A stretch of 64,000 nucleotides of DNA, from positions 1 through 64,000 of the forward strand of contig ONYZ01000005.1 in NCBI GenBank assembly GCA_900322175.1. The letters run 5' to 3'. The DNA is from an uncultured Prevotella sp. GTDB taxonomy: Bacteria; Bacteroidota; Bacteroidia; Bacteroidales; Bacteroidaceae. Numbering within the stretch: position 1 is the first letter of the stretch; each line of letters starts with the position of its first letter. Below, in pieces: positions 1 to 7,333 of this stretch. Both the position numbers and the translations under genes were made by a program. The notes under the pieces are model-generated. The model saw nothing but the letters and a program-made list of their open reading frames with translations. It was not told the DNA's origin and ran no database searches.

Positions 1-180
1 GTCGGATGTCATTTTGTAGAGTGAACTGCGGGCTATGTCCATGAAGCGGGCTGCCTCTTCCACTGATAATACTTCCTTGGCATTGTCAAGGCTGTCCTCC
101 ACAGCGTCCATGCGCTTCTGGAGTTCTTCAATCTGCCTTTGCAGGCGGCTGTCCTTTCGGACGTTTTTTTGTTGTACCAT
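1..180 (-). CDS. HTH (excisionase-like) DNA-binding protein, 3' end cut by window
   Basis: Read from the ATG at 178-180 the frame stays open for 60 codons to the window edge. It begins MVQQKNVRKDSRLQRQIEEL, a charged coiled-coil-like stretch, and continues into LSVEEAARFMDIARSSLYKM, the start of a MerR/HTH_17-type winged helix as in excisionases and Bacteroidetes mobile-element regulators. A TACCTTTG box on the minus strand at 273-280 could be its promoter, about 90 nt upstream. The C-terminal half lies outside the window, so the exact family cannot be fixed. Two further HTH genes at 934-1552 support a mobile-element or element-edge setting. Confidence 0.7.
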   Translation of the reverse strand, partial: MVQQKNVRKDSRLQRQIEELQKRMDAVEDSLDNAKEVLSVEEAARFMDIARSSLYKMTSD

Positions 181-272
181 AATATGTCTAATTTTGTTTG
201 TAATTTCTTTTGTGGCTGTCGGATGGCTACTGCCAGCCTTATTTCGATTTGTTACAATCGGAAAACCGGGCA

Positions 273-280
273 CAAAGGTA
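273..280 (-). promoter_or_regulatory. Bacteroides-type -7 box upstream of the truncated HTH gene
   Basis: The minus strand reads TACCTTTG here, matching the TAnnTTTG -7 consensus. No clear TTTG -33 box was seen at the right spacing. Confidence 0.4.
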
Positions 281-483
281 TATCAAAGCATTCAGACAGG
301 GAGCCTGTGAAAATTTTAATTCATTTTTTAACACTATCCAAAACAGTATGAGGACAAAAGGAACTTGTGAGGCATTGGCAGTGGTGTCTTCAGCCAAAGA
401 ACCCATTTCCCATTACCATCAATCATAGTTATCATCTGACTATTCTCTGTTTCAAAATCAAAATCTATATATGAAATATGAAA

Positions 484-502
484 TAGTACCAACTACATTA
501 TT
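484..502 (+). repeat. 19-bp direct repeat, left copy
   Basis: TAGTACCAACTACATTATT. An identical copy lies at 749-767, exactly flanking the 246-bp element at 503-748. It looks like a long target-site duplication. Confidence 0.8.
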
Positions 503-748
503 CACTAGTGTCCACTAAAATATATTAACACTTTCCGAACTGTCAAATTGATAGTATATGAGTGCGATAAAGAGTACTTTTTGCATCCGGAATAGCTCCT
601 CTACTTTACCGTATGGCTTAGATGCTTACATTTTGTCAGGTTCAATTTTGAGCCTCAAAATAAATGTACACGTAACTCAAAATGCTCAGATTATCTCTAT
701 TTATTGGTATTTCAGAGAATTGTTAATGGATTTTCGTGGACACTAGTG
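503..748. mobile_element. MITE-like / deleted insertion sequence with perfect 13-bp terminal inverted repeats
   Basis: The left end CACTAGTGTCCAC (503-515) is the exact inverse of the right end GTGGACACTAGTG (736-748). Similarity continues inward with a few mismatches to about 27 bp (AAAAT, then ATTAACA on both sides). Both sides carry the same 19-bp direct repeat (484-502 and 749-767). On the minus strand an open frame from about 625 to a TAG at 515-517, inside the left inverted repeat, reads like the C-terminus of a transposase (ELFRMQKVLFIALIYYQFD). Inference: an internally deleted IS or MITE that keeps both ends. No intact transposase is present. A 19-bp duplication is long for most IS families; the IS1634 group is known for long, variable duplications. 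Confidence 0.7.
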
Positions 749-767
749 TAGTACCAACTACATTATT
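749..767 (+). repeat. 19-bp direct repeat, right copy
   Basis: Identical to 484-502 and directly abuts the right inverted end of the element at 503-748. Confidence 0.8.
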
Positions 768-887
768 ATATATAAGGACATCTGCTGACATCAGGTTGAG
801 GATGCAGTCTTTAATCTTGTCAGAGCTTCTCAAACGTTAAATTTTAAAATATAATTTTCGCATACGTTCTGTCTCGCCCAGATGTGT

Positions 888-895
888 TACCTTTG
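888..895 (+). promoter_or_regulatory. -7 box of the tandem HTH genes
   Basis: TACCTTTG, 38 nt upstream of the ATG at 934. This agrees with the Bacteroides -7 consensus; no clear -33 box is seen. Confidence 0.55.
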
Positions 896-933
896 CCGCC
901 AAATTAAAAATCAACACAAAAATTATTCAGACA

Positions 934-1272
934 ATGGAAGTTATATCAATTGAACGCAGCACCTACGAGGAGCTGCTGACGAGCTTCAACAGCTTCGTCG
1001 CACAGATGAAGGGGATGGCCAGCAGAGGCAACGACAAAAAGTTGGGCGATTGGCTCGACAATCAGGACGTGTGCCAGATACTGAACATCAGTCCGAGAAC
1101 ATTACAGACGCTCCGTGACAACGGAACGTTGGCCTTCTCACAAATCAACCACAAGGTTTACTACAAGCCCGAGGACGTAAAGAAGATTCTCTCTGTAGTA
1201 GAAGACAGGAAGAAATCTCAGTGTATGAACTTAAAGCGCAGTGCCTATGAACGAACTGATCATGCCGCATAA
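934..1272 (+). CDS. HTH_17 / excisionase-like DNA-binding protein
   Basis: 112 residues. The N-terminus (about 1-40) is probably helical. From about residue 41 a MerR-like helix-turn-helix is recognisable: LGDWLDNQDVCQILNISPRT, followed by LQTLRDNGTLAF and the wing KVYYKPEDVKKIL. Proteins of this size and pattern are common regulators in Bacteroidetes conjugative and mobilisable elements and often act near integrases, but no integrase is visible here. It overlaps the next HTH gene by 11 nt, so the two are probably translated together from the promoter at 888. The specific target is unknown. Confidence 0.8.
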   Translation: MEVISIERSTYEELLTSFNSFVAQMKGMASRGNDKKLGDWLDNQDVCQILNISPRTLQTLRDNGTLAFSQINHKVYYKPEDVKKILSVVEDRKKSQCMNLKRSAYERTDHAA

Positions 1273-1552
1273 TGTGGGAGTGAAGAATGTGCTGGATAGC
1301 ATGAAAGAAGTACTTGCGCTTTACAAAAAGGTGACAGGTAATTATCGTCCGATGCTTGATGGAGAACGATACCTAACGGATAGAGAGGTATCTGAAATCC
1401 TGAAGGTCAGCCGACGGACACTACAGGAGTATCGCAACGACGGCATTTTGCCTTATGTTCTGTTGGGTGGCAAGGTACTTTATCGTGAGCGGGACCTGGA
1501 AGAACTCTTGGAGAAGTGCTATCATCCAGCCTATCGGATAACGGACAAGTGA
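1262..1552 (+). CDS. Second HTH_17 / excisionase-like protein, paralogue of the gene at 934
   Basis: The frame opens at 1241, but ATG at 1262 (MPHNVGVKNVLDS) or 1247 are the plausible starts; 1262 gives 96 residues. The C-terminal half is an HTH_17 domain: YLTDREVSEILKVSRRTLQE, then YRNDGILPYVLLGGKVLYRE. It aligns with the gene at 934 over the whole HTH (DREVSEILKVSRRTLQ against NQDVCQILNISPRTLQ), which suggests duplication. The gene ends 42 nt before a strong hairpin terminator. The two may form a heterodimeric regulator of a mobile element, but this is inference. Confidence 0.8.
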   Translation: MPHNVGVKNVLDSMKEVLALYKKVTGNYRPMLDGERYLTDREVSEILKVSRRTLQEYRNDGILPYVLLGGKVLYRERDLEELLEKCYHPAYRITDK

Positions 1553-1594
1553 TATTCCAGCTAGAGTGATTCCCCTTCACAATGGGAGTAGAAG

Positions 1595-1639
1595 CAGAAA
1601 GACGGGAAACTGAAATCAATCAGTGTCTCCGTCTTTCTG
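1595..1639 (+). terminator. Rho-independent terminator after the HTH pair
   Basis: CAGAAAGACGG (1595-1605) pairs perfectly with CCGTCTTTCTG (1629-1639), an 11-bp stem with a 23-nt loop, followed by TTTTTT at 1640-1645. Confidence 0.85.
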
Positions 1640-1901
1640 TTTTTTATGATGTCCTATTCCGTCCGTCGCTCATCCCCTCTGCTGATGCGTGGAAAAGAGC
1701 ATGGGCTTGAAACGGGCGGGACTCGTGTGGGAAATACGCTCGGAGCCTGTGAAGAGGAAGATTTTCCATGCAAGTATCGTCCGTTTCGTATAATGCCCGT
1801 GCTACCTTTGCATTGGCAGAGGAGGTGAAGTGGACGGAAGGGTATTATGTTCCATCTGTTCTATGAATAATACAAAACTCATAAAAAAAGTAGCATAACA
1901 T

Positions 1902-1932
1902 TTTGTTGTATCCAAAGAAATGATTACCTTTG
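1902..1932 (+). promoter_or_regulatory. Orphan Bacteroides-type promoter (-33/-7)
   Basis: TTTG at 1902-1905 and TACCTTTG at 1925-1932 with 19 nt between. No gene follows for about 220 nt except a 19-codon frame at 1939-1998. Confidence 0.55.
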
Positions 1933-2121
1933 CACTCGATGATGAGTCATAAATGGTTGCAGGCTCAGCATCGGGTGTTCATTGAAAGCATTTTATAGCA
2001 GAATGTGGAATTGAGTACGGTTGCCAATTCGTAACCCAGATTTTCGTCAATCCCCCAGACTGCCTTTAGATAAAGAAAAGCTGAGAATTCTTACAAAGTT
2101 ACAAAAAAAAATGCTAATTAA

Positions 2122-2152
2122 TTTGTTATTTATGGAAAAGTTTGTATTTTTG
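2122..2152 (+). promoter_or_regulatory. Promoter of the histidine kinase, abutting the start codon
   Basis: TTTG (2122-2125), 19 nt, TATTTTTG (2145-2152). The ATG of the kinase is at 2157, only 4 nt after the -7 box, so the mRNA would be leaderless or nearly so. Confidence 0.6.
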
Positions 2153-2156
2153 TGGC

Positions 2157-3905
2157 ATGAATATCACTAAAATCCTATTGACCACAACATTGCTACTGGC
2201 CTTTGGCGTATGCCATGCCGACGTAGACAATAATAAAGACGCGAAATTCAAAGTGCTTCGCGACTCGATGACCCATGCCTTTAATGACGGCGACAGCGCC
2301 AGATTCTATACACATCTGACTAACCTGCAGAACTATCTGCTAGATAATGACGATCTGCACGGCTACTACACGCAACGATGCAACGACATCATATTCGAGA
2401 TGAACCGACAGAAGATATTCGAGGCTTATACCAAAGCCCAAGAACTATCGAAGGAACTCCGCGAAAAGAAGTTGAACAAGGAGTTTTATATGGCCGTGAA
2501 TATGATGGGACACATCAACAAATACTGTGGAAACAAGGAGGCAGCAAAGAAATGCTGGTATGAGGTAGTAGATATGATGGAGAAAAACGGCTACTACGAG
2601 AGCATACCTCCTATCTATATGAACATAGTAAATGTGGCACTGGACGATGACTCACAGGAAGCATTCGAGCTGTTGGACAAGGCCAAGGAGATTGCCCAGA
2701 AATATTCGCCCGAACGTGTGTTTGACATCGAGACCCGTAAGACACTGACCTATTATAATAGCGGCGATATAGAGAGTTTTTTAAAAGGATACAAGGTATA
2801 TAAGGAGGGTGAGAAGCAAGGCAAGTCGTCGGTACACGGGCGCAGCATGGAGGCTTACTATCTAGCATCGATCGGTAAGGTGGACGAAGCCGTGGAATAT
2901 GCCCGTAAGGAGATGGGAGATGAAGGTGCCGACGCCATACCACTGATATATGAGAGAGCAGGCAGATGGGAAGATGCCTACAAGTCATTCAAACAGCAAT
3001 CGTTGGCCAGCGACTCTATCGACAACGTTGTGATATCCAACAGCATGCATGGCATACAGGACCAGATAAAACTGTATGAGACAGAGAAGAAATCGGCCAT
3101 GGACCGCACGTATGCTATGCTGGGCGCGATATTCCTGTTGACACTGCTGATAGTGGCACTGATATATATTGTCCAGACCAGAAAGAAGCACATGGTGGAA
3201 CTGAGCAAAGCCTACAAGAAGGCCATGGAATCGGAAAAGATGAAGACGGCGTTCATACAGAATGTCACCCACGAGGTGCGCACGCCACTGAATATCATCA
3301 CCGGTTTTGCACAGGTGATAGCCAGTCCCGACCTGGCTGACAATCCCGAAGAGCGCCAACATATCTCGAAGATGATGCAGAAGAGCACACGACAGGTGAC
3401 TGTGCTGATGGACGAGATTATCGGACTGTCGCTTATCGATTCGACCGACCAGATGAACAAGGACGATGAGCCTAAGATAAACGACGTGCTGAGAAATCTG
3501 CTGACAGAGTATAAGAGTTATGTGACCGAAGAGACTGAGCTGAAACTCGAAACAGAACTGAGCGACGGGTTTACACTGAAGACCAACTCGAACATGCTGA
3601 ATCGCATTCTGGCCTGTCTGATGGAGAATGCAGCAAAGTACACCAGCAAGGGTTGTATAACCTTGAGAGCAAAATTGGAGGAAAAACTATTGAAAATAAC
3701 AGTAGAAGATACCGGCAGCGGTATTCCGGCAAAAGAAGCTGAGCGTATCTTCGACAGATTTGTGAAACTGGATAGTTTCAAGGAAGGAATCGGACTGGGA
3801 CTGCCTCTGAGTAGAAGGTTGGCAGAACAGTTGGGTGGTAACGTGGAACTGGACACCACCTACGCAGGTGGTGCCAGATTTATCGTTACCCTAGGTATTT
3901 CATAA
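2157..3905 (+). CDS. TPR-containing membrane sensor histidine kinase
   Basis: ATG 2157 gives 582 residues beginning with a signal peptide (MNITKILLTTTLLLAFGVCHA). A long periplasmic helical region (about 25-315) with TPR character follows (repeated Y/A-rich helices such as EAFELLDKAKEIAQKYSPE). One membrane segment comes next (AMLGAIFLLTLLIVALIYIV), then the HisKA H-box FIQNVTHEVRTPLNIITGF. The HATPase_c domain has an N box (CLMENAAKYTSKG), G1 (EDTGSGIPAKEAERIFDRF) and G2 (GIGLGLPLSRRLAEQLGG). All catalytic motifs look intact. No response regulator is adjacent, so it is an orphan kinase with unknown signal and partner. The upstream TTG at 2142 was rejected as a start because it lies inside the promoter and would disturb the signal peptide. 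The 3' end overlaps rpoD on the other strand by 20 bp. Confidence 0.9.
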   Translation: MNITKILLTTTLLLAFGVCHADVDNNKDAKFKVLRDSMTHAFNDGDSARFYTHLTNLQNYLLDNDDLHGYYTQRCNDIIFEMNRQKIFEAYTKAQELSKELREKKLNKEFYMAVNMMGHINKYCGNKEAAKKCWYEVVDMMEKNGYYESIPPIYMNIVNVALDDDSQEAFELLDKAKEIAQKYSPERVFDIETRKTLTYYNSGDIESFLKGYKVYKEGEKQGKSSVHGRSMEAYYLASIGKVDEAVEYARKEMGDEGADAIPLIYERAGRWEDAYKSFKQQSLASDSIDNVVISNSMHGIQDQIKLYETEKKSAMDRTYAMLGAIFLLTLLIVALIYIVQTRKKHMVELSKAYKKAMESEKMKTAFIQNVTHEVRTPLNIITGFAQVIASPDLADNPEERQHISKMMQKSTRQVTVLMDEIIGLSLIDSTDQMNKDDEPKINDVLRNLLTEYKSYVTEETELKLETELSDGFTLKTNSNMLNRILACLMENAAKYTSKGCITLRAKLEEKLLKITVEDTGSGIPAKEAERIFDRFVKLDSFKEGIGLGLPLSRRLAEQLGGNVELDTTYAGGARFIVTLGIS

Positions 3906-4758
3906 GGATGCGAGAGTAGCCGCTATCGTGGAGCTTGGTGATACTCTTCTCGCGAATCTGACGAACACGCTCGCGGGTGAGTCCCATCTCGGCACCAATC
4001 TCTTCGAGACCACGCTCCTGGCATCCGATACCAAAGCACTCTTTTACAATCTTAAGTTCACGATCCTTAAGAACGTTGCGCAGGACGTTGTCGAGATCGG
4101 ATGTAAGTGACTCGAAGTCAACAAGTTTGTCGGTACGAGTATCATCACCCGAACTGAGCATATCAGCCATTGAGTTGTCATCGTCCTCACCAAATGGAGC
4201 ATCGATACTCATGTGGTGGCTGTCAGCCTTGGCAGTCTGCTCAATCTTAGCCTCCTCGATCTGAGTGAGCTCAGCCAACTCAGCAACTGAAGGACGACGC
4301 TGATGCATCTGCTCGAACCTATTGATCTCCTGATTGATCTTGCTGAGTGCACCGCTCTGATTGAGTGGCAGGCGAACAATACGACTCTGTTCGGCAATAG
4401 CCTGCAGAATGCTCTGACGAATCCACCATACGGCATAAGAAATGAACTTAAAACCACGTGTCTCATCAAACTTCTCTGCTGCCTTAACCAGTCCTATATT
4501 ACCCTCATCGATAAGGTCGGTAAGTGTCAAACCCTGATGCTGATACTGTTTTGCTACAGATACCACGAAACGAAGGTTGGCTGTAACAAGGCGCTCCTTG
4601 GCCCGTTCGCCCTCAGGACCTCCACGGCGGATGGCCTGAGCCAGCTCAATCTCTTCATCAATAGTCACAAGGGGTTGACGACCGATCTCCACAAGATACT
4701 TATCAAGTGCCTCACTCGATCGGTTGGTAATGCTTTTTTGAATCTTTAATTGCCTCAT
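3886..4758 (-). CDS. rpoD: Primary sigma factor RpoD (Bacteroidetes short type)
   Basis: 290 residues. It lacks the long N-terminal region 1.1 of proteobacterial sigma-70, as is usual for the Bacteroidetes primary sigma factor, which reads TAnnTTTG promoters. Region 1.2 (EALDKYLVEIGRQPLVTIDE) and region 2 are clear, including RFVVSVAKQYQHQGLTLTDL and the 2.3/2.4 segment KFISYAVWWIRQSILQAI. Region 3 (QEINRFEQMHQRRPSVAEL) is also present. Region 4 ends with the -35-type helix-turn-helix LEEIGAEMGLTRERVRQIRE. It is monocistronic, with its own promoter at 4787-4794 and the terminator of the GH2 operon just upstream. The 3' end overlaps the histidine kinase gene convergently by 20 bp. Confidence 0.97.
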   Translation of the reverse strand: MRQLKIQKSITNRSSEALDKYLVEIGRQPLVTIDEEIELAQAIRRGGPEGERAKERLVTANLRFVVSVAKQYQHQGLTLTDLIDEGNIGLVKAAEKFDETRGFKFISYAVWWIRQSILQAIAEQSRIVRLPLNQSGALSKINQEINRFEQMHQRRPSVAELAELTQIEEAKIEQTAKADSHHMSIDAPFGEDDDNSMADMLSSGDDTRTDKLVDFESLTSDLDNVLRNVLKDRELKIVKECFGIGCQERGLEEIGAEMGLTRERVRQIREKSITKLHDSGYSRILMKYLG

Positions 4759-4786
4759 ATTTATATCGTTACTCTGAAAAAGTTTG

Positions 4787-4794
4787 CAAAAGTA
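4787..4794 (-). promoter_or_regulatory. -7 box of rpoD
   Basis: The minus strand reads TACTTTTG, about 29 nt before the start codon. It lies directly behind the T-run of the upstream terminator. Confidence 0.6.
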
Positions 4795-4796
4795 CT

Positions 4797-4828
4797 AAAA
4801 AAAACGATACGCCGCAACCAGCGTATCG
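4797..4828 (-). terminator. Terminator of the GH31/GH2 operon
   Basis: On the minus strand CGATACGC (4828-4821), an 8-nt loop, GCGTATCG (4812-4805), then eight T (4804-4797). It lies 30 nt after the stop of the GH2 gene and separates the operon from rpoD. Confidence 0.9.
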
Positions 4829-4857
4829 CCTTTTTAGAGTATTTTAACAAGATTTCA

Positions 4858-7326
4858 CTAGAAATTCAACGATGCTTGCCTTAAATCAATCGATTGAGCG
4901 GTAAGAGTGCCATTTCCGCGAACAATAACAAGGCATTTGCCGTGGAAGGCTTTGCGGGTTGGAGCAGTGAAGCGTTCCATCGATGTCTGACAACCATTAT
5001 CGGTGGCTACGACATTGCCTTTGAAATGTATCTGATTATCAGCCCAAGGACAGAGGTTGCCATCCTTATCGACAATCTCGGCGGTGATGAAGGTGAGGTC
5101 TTTGCCCTTGTAATCAACTGACAACCTGATATGGTCAGGTGCGCCTGCGGTGCGGATTGTCTGGGTGCAGACGGGATGACCGTCCTTACGGGTGATGACT
5201 TTGATTTCGCCTAGGGTGAAGGCAACCCTCCACATCACATGATATGGAGTACAAAGGTTAGAATTTAGAAGTGAGAATTTAGAGGCTTTTTCCGCCTTTC
5301 GGCGGATGCCTTGGGACTGACCGTTGATAAAGAGTTCTGCCTCATCAGCTTGATTGTAATATGCCCAGAGGTCAATCTCCTGACCGGGGAGCCAGTTCCA
5401 GTGGGGGAAGATATGGAGCATAGGCTTATCAGTCCACTCACTCTGGTACATATAATAGGTATCCTTGGGGAAGCCAGCCAAGTCGATAAGTCCGAAGTAA
5501 CTGCTACGGGCAGGGAAACCGTATGGTGTGGGTTCGCCGATGTAATCGAAACCAGTCCAGATGAACTGTCCGCCAACAAAGGCATTATTCTTGACCACAT
5601 CCCAAGTCTCCTCGTGAGTGCTCGACCATGAGGCATGCATATTATCGTAAGCAGAGCACATAAACGACGGATCGGTATATGGCAACCACCACTGTACGGG
5701 AGCCTTATAGATGCTGTCCGACGGCATCATATAGTAGCCGCGAGTCTGTAGGGCAGATACACTTTCAGAGAAAATAAACGGTTTGCCGGGGAAATTCTTT
5801 GGCACGTCCTTGACATTCTCATGGTGATAATTATAGCCGATGATATCGATAGCACCGCTCTTAAAGAGGTGGTTGTTAGGTGATGGTTCGTTGCAACCGG
5901 CCGTAATCGGGCGAGTGGTGTCATAACGTTTAACTATCTCTGCCAGATGCTGGGTTAACACCTCCTCTGAGACCTCCCCCAGCCCCTCCGAAGGAGGGGT
6001 GGATGGGGCGAGATCGTCATGTGGTTTGTTAAGAATGATGTTGGCGTCATCAGCAGTCAACACCTCCTCTCCTTCGGAGGGGCTGGGGGAGGTCTCAGAC
6101 CACTGTTCCAATACCTCATTGCCTATTGACCACATCAATATAGAGGGGTGATTGCGGTCGCGAAGAACCAGGTCGGTAAGATCGCGCTCGTGCCACTCAT
6201 CGAAGAAACGTGCATAGTCATTCTGTGTCTTTTTGCGGCGCCACATATCGAAACTCTCGTCCATCACGATGAAGCCCATCGTGTCGCACATATTAAGCAA
6301 CTCTGGTGCTGGTGGATTGTGAGAGCATCGGATTGCATTGACACCCATAGCCTTGAGTTTGACTAGTTTGCGATGCAGCGCGTCCTCGTTGAGTGCTGCA
6401 CCCAGACAACCAAAGTCGTGGTGCTCGCATACGCCATTGATCTTGAAGTTTTTGCCATTAAGCCAGAAACCGGTCTTTGCATCAAATTTGAAATCACGGA
6501 AACCTGTGGTGGTTTCTACCTCGTCTACCACCTTCCCGTTGACAATTAGTTGCGTGCGTACCTTATATATATAAGGAGAGTCGACGGACCAATTGTGTAA
6601 TTGAGAATTGACAATTGACAATTGAGAATTGAGAATTAAGAATTGAGAGTTCTTTGCGGTGGCGATTATTTTGCCGGTGGGGGCGAGGAGGGTGTTCTTG
6701 ACTGTGACTTTTTGATTTGTGGGGTTTTCGTAGTCTACCTCTACCTTGCCATCGTGGATGTAGACGCCCCAATGTTTGATGTGGATGGGGTGAGTCTTGG
6801 TGAGCCATACGTGACGGTATATGCCGCAACCACTATACCAACGGGAATTGGGCTGGTCGGAGTTGTCTACACGTACTGCCACCACATTCTCGCCTTCATG
6901 AATATAGGGAGTGATGTCATATTCGAAACTGCTATAGCCGTATGGCCGGAACCCAACCTTCTGACCATTGATATAAACCGTCGAGTTCATATAAACCCCA
7001 TCGAATTCCAGGAAAATGGATGATGGATGATGTTTGATGGATGATGGATTATGGGGGATGTCAAACATCTTCCTGTACCATGCGACGCCGCCGGGGAGGG
7101 CTCCGCCGCCGGCACCTGAAGGATTGCCGGCATAGAAATCGCCTTCGATGGCCCAATCATGCGGAAGATTAAGGGTTCGCCAATGGGCATCGTTATAATC
7201 AACCGAAGCCATCTGCACAGAATCGCCCAGGATGAACTTCCAGTCGCTATCAAAACAAACTCGCTCTCTGGCCGTGCCGGTCAGAGAGCTGAGTAATGCA
7301 ATTATTGCTAAAAATGATTTTTTCAT
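4858..7326 (-). CDS. Secreted GH2 family beta-galactosidase-like enzyme
   Basis: 822 residues with signal peptide MKKSFLAIIALLSSLTGTA. Order: sugar-binding jelly roll (about 20-190, with LPHDWAIEGDF and GCGIYRHVWL), Ig-like domain (about 190-290), TIM barrel (about 290-640, ending GFDYIGEPTPYGFPARSSYF), and C-terminal Ig-like domains. The acid/base Glu is E404 in ILMWSIGNEV; the nucleophile is probably E521 in PFIFSES. The substrate is probably a beta-galactoside, with an alpha-xylosidase-like partner directly upstream (7-bp gap). Oddities: four repeat insertions sit inside the frame (5966-6099, 6599-6649, 7017-7060). The first adds about 50 residues immediately after the acid/base Glu. None breaks the frame. 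Whether the enzyme is still active cannot be told from sequence. Confidence 0.9.
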   Translation of the reverse strand: MKKSFLAIIALLSSLTGTARERVCFDSDWKFILGDSVQMASVDYNDAHWRTLNLPHDWAIEGDFYAGNPSGAGGGALPGGVAWYRKMFDIPHNPSSIKHHPSSIFLEFDGVYMNSTVYINGQKVGFRPYGYSSFEYDITPYIHEGENVVAVRVDNSDQPNSRWYSGCGIYRHVWLTKTHPIHIKHWGVYIHDGKVEVDYENPTNQKVTVKNTLLAPTGKIIATAKNSQFLILNSQLSIVNSQLHNWSVDSPYIYKVRTQLIVNGKVVDEVETTTGFRDFKFDAKTGFWLNGKNFKINGVCEHHDFGCLGAALNEDALHRKLVKLKAMGVNAIRCSHNPPAPELLNMCDTMGFIVMDESFDMWRRKKTQNDYARFFDEWHERDLTDLVLRDRNHPSILMWSIGNEVLEQWSETSPSPSEGEEVLTADDANIILNKPHDDLAPSTPPSEGLGEVSEEVLTQHLAEIVKRYDTTRPITAGCNEPSPNNHLFKSGAIDIIGYNYHHENVKDVPKNFPGKPFIFSESVSALQTRGYYMMPSDSIYKAPVQWWLPYTDPSFMCSAYDNMHASWSSTHEETWDVVKNNAFVGGQFIWTGFDYIGEPTPYGFPARSSYFGLIDLAGFPKDTYYMYQSEWTDKPMLHIFPHWNWLPGQEIDLWAYYNQADEAELFINGQSQGIRRKAEKASKFSLLNSNLCTPYHVMWRVAFTLGEIKVITRKDGHPVCTQTIRTAGAPDHIRLSVDYKGKDLTFITAEIVDKDGNLCPWADNQIHFKGNVVATDNGCQTSMERFTAPTRKAFHGKCLVIVRGNGTLTAQSIDLRQASLNF
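5966..6099. repeat. 31-bp perfect inverted repeat of a GC-rich element inside the GH2 gene
   Basis: Positions 5966-5996 are the exact reverse complement of 6069-6099, with 72 bp between them. Each arm carries the CTCCCCCAGCCCCTCCGAAGG motif of an interspersed GC-rich element, and each is preceded by AACACCTCCTCT. In frame they encode SPSPSEGEEV and LAPSTPPSEGLGEV. A related element is in the TatD gene (41574-41613). Confidence 0.85.
6599..6649. repeat. 7-bp period array (AATTGAG/AATTGAC) inside the GH2 gene
   Basis: Seven consecutive units of the AATTGAN type with a 7-bp period. In frame they encode a heptad-like peptide containing SQFLILNSQLSIVNSQL within the Ig-like domain. Confidence 0.85.
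7017..7060. repeat. 7-bp period array (GATGGAT) inside the GH2 gene
   Basis: Repeated GATGGAT/GATGTTT units. In frame they encode HNPSSIKHHPSSIF, a 7-residue repeat in the N-terminal jelly roll. Confidence 0.75.
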
Positions 7327-7333
7327 ATTGACT

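Larger units (their letters stand above)
1646..2156. other. Gene-free stretch with two orphan promoter-like boxes
   Basis: No convincing gene is seen. TACCTTTG occurs at 1803-1810. A better match, TTTG (1902-1905), 19 nt, TACCTTTG (1925-1932), has ideal Bacteroides spacing. The latter would start transcription close to an ATG at 1939 that opens a 19-codon frame ending with TAG at 1996-1998. This could be a leader peptide, a small RNA, or a leftover promoter of a lost gene. The histidine kinase downstream has its own promoter. Confidence 0.5.

Noticed and set aside
558..746. 62-residue plus-strand frame inside the transposon remnant
   Set aside because: No similarity to a known protein by eye; the opposite strand better resembles a transposase tail.
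1646..1828. 60-residue frame after the terminator
   Set aside because: No ribosome-binding or domain signal, arginine/serine-rich random composition, starts directly at the terminator T-run.
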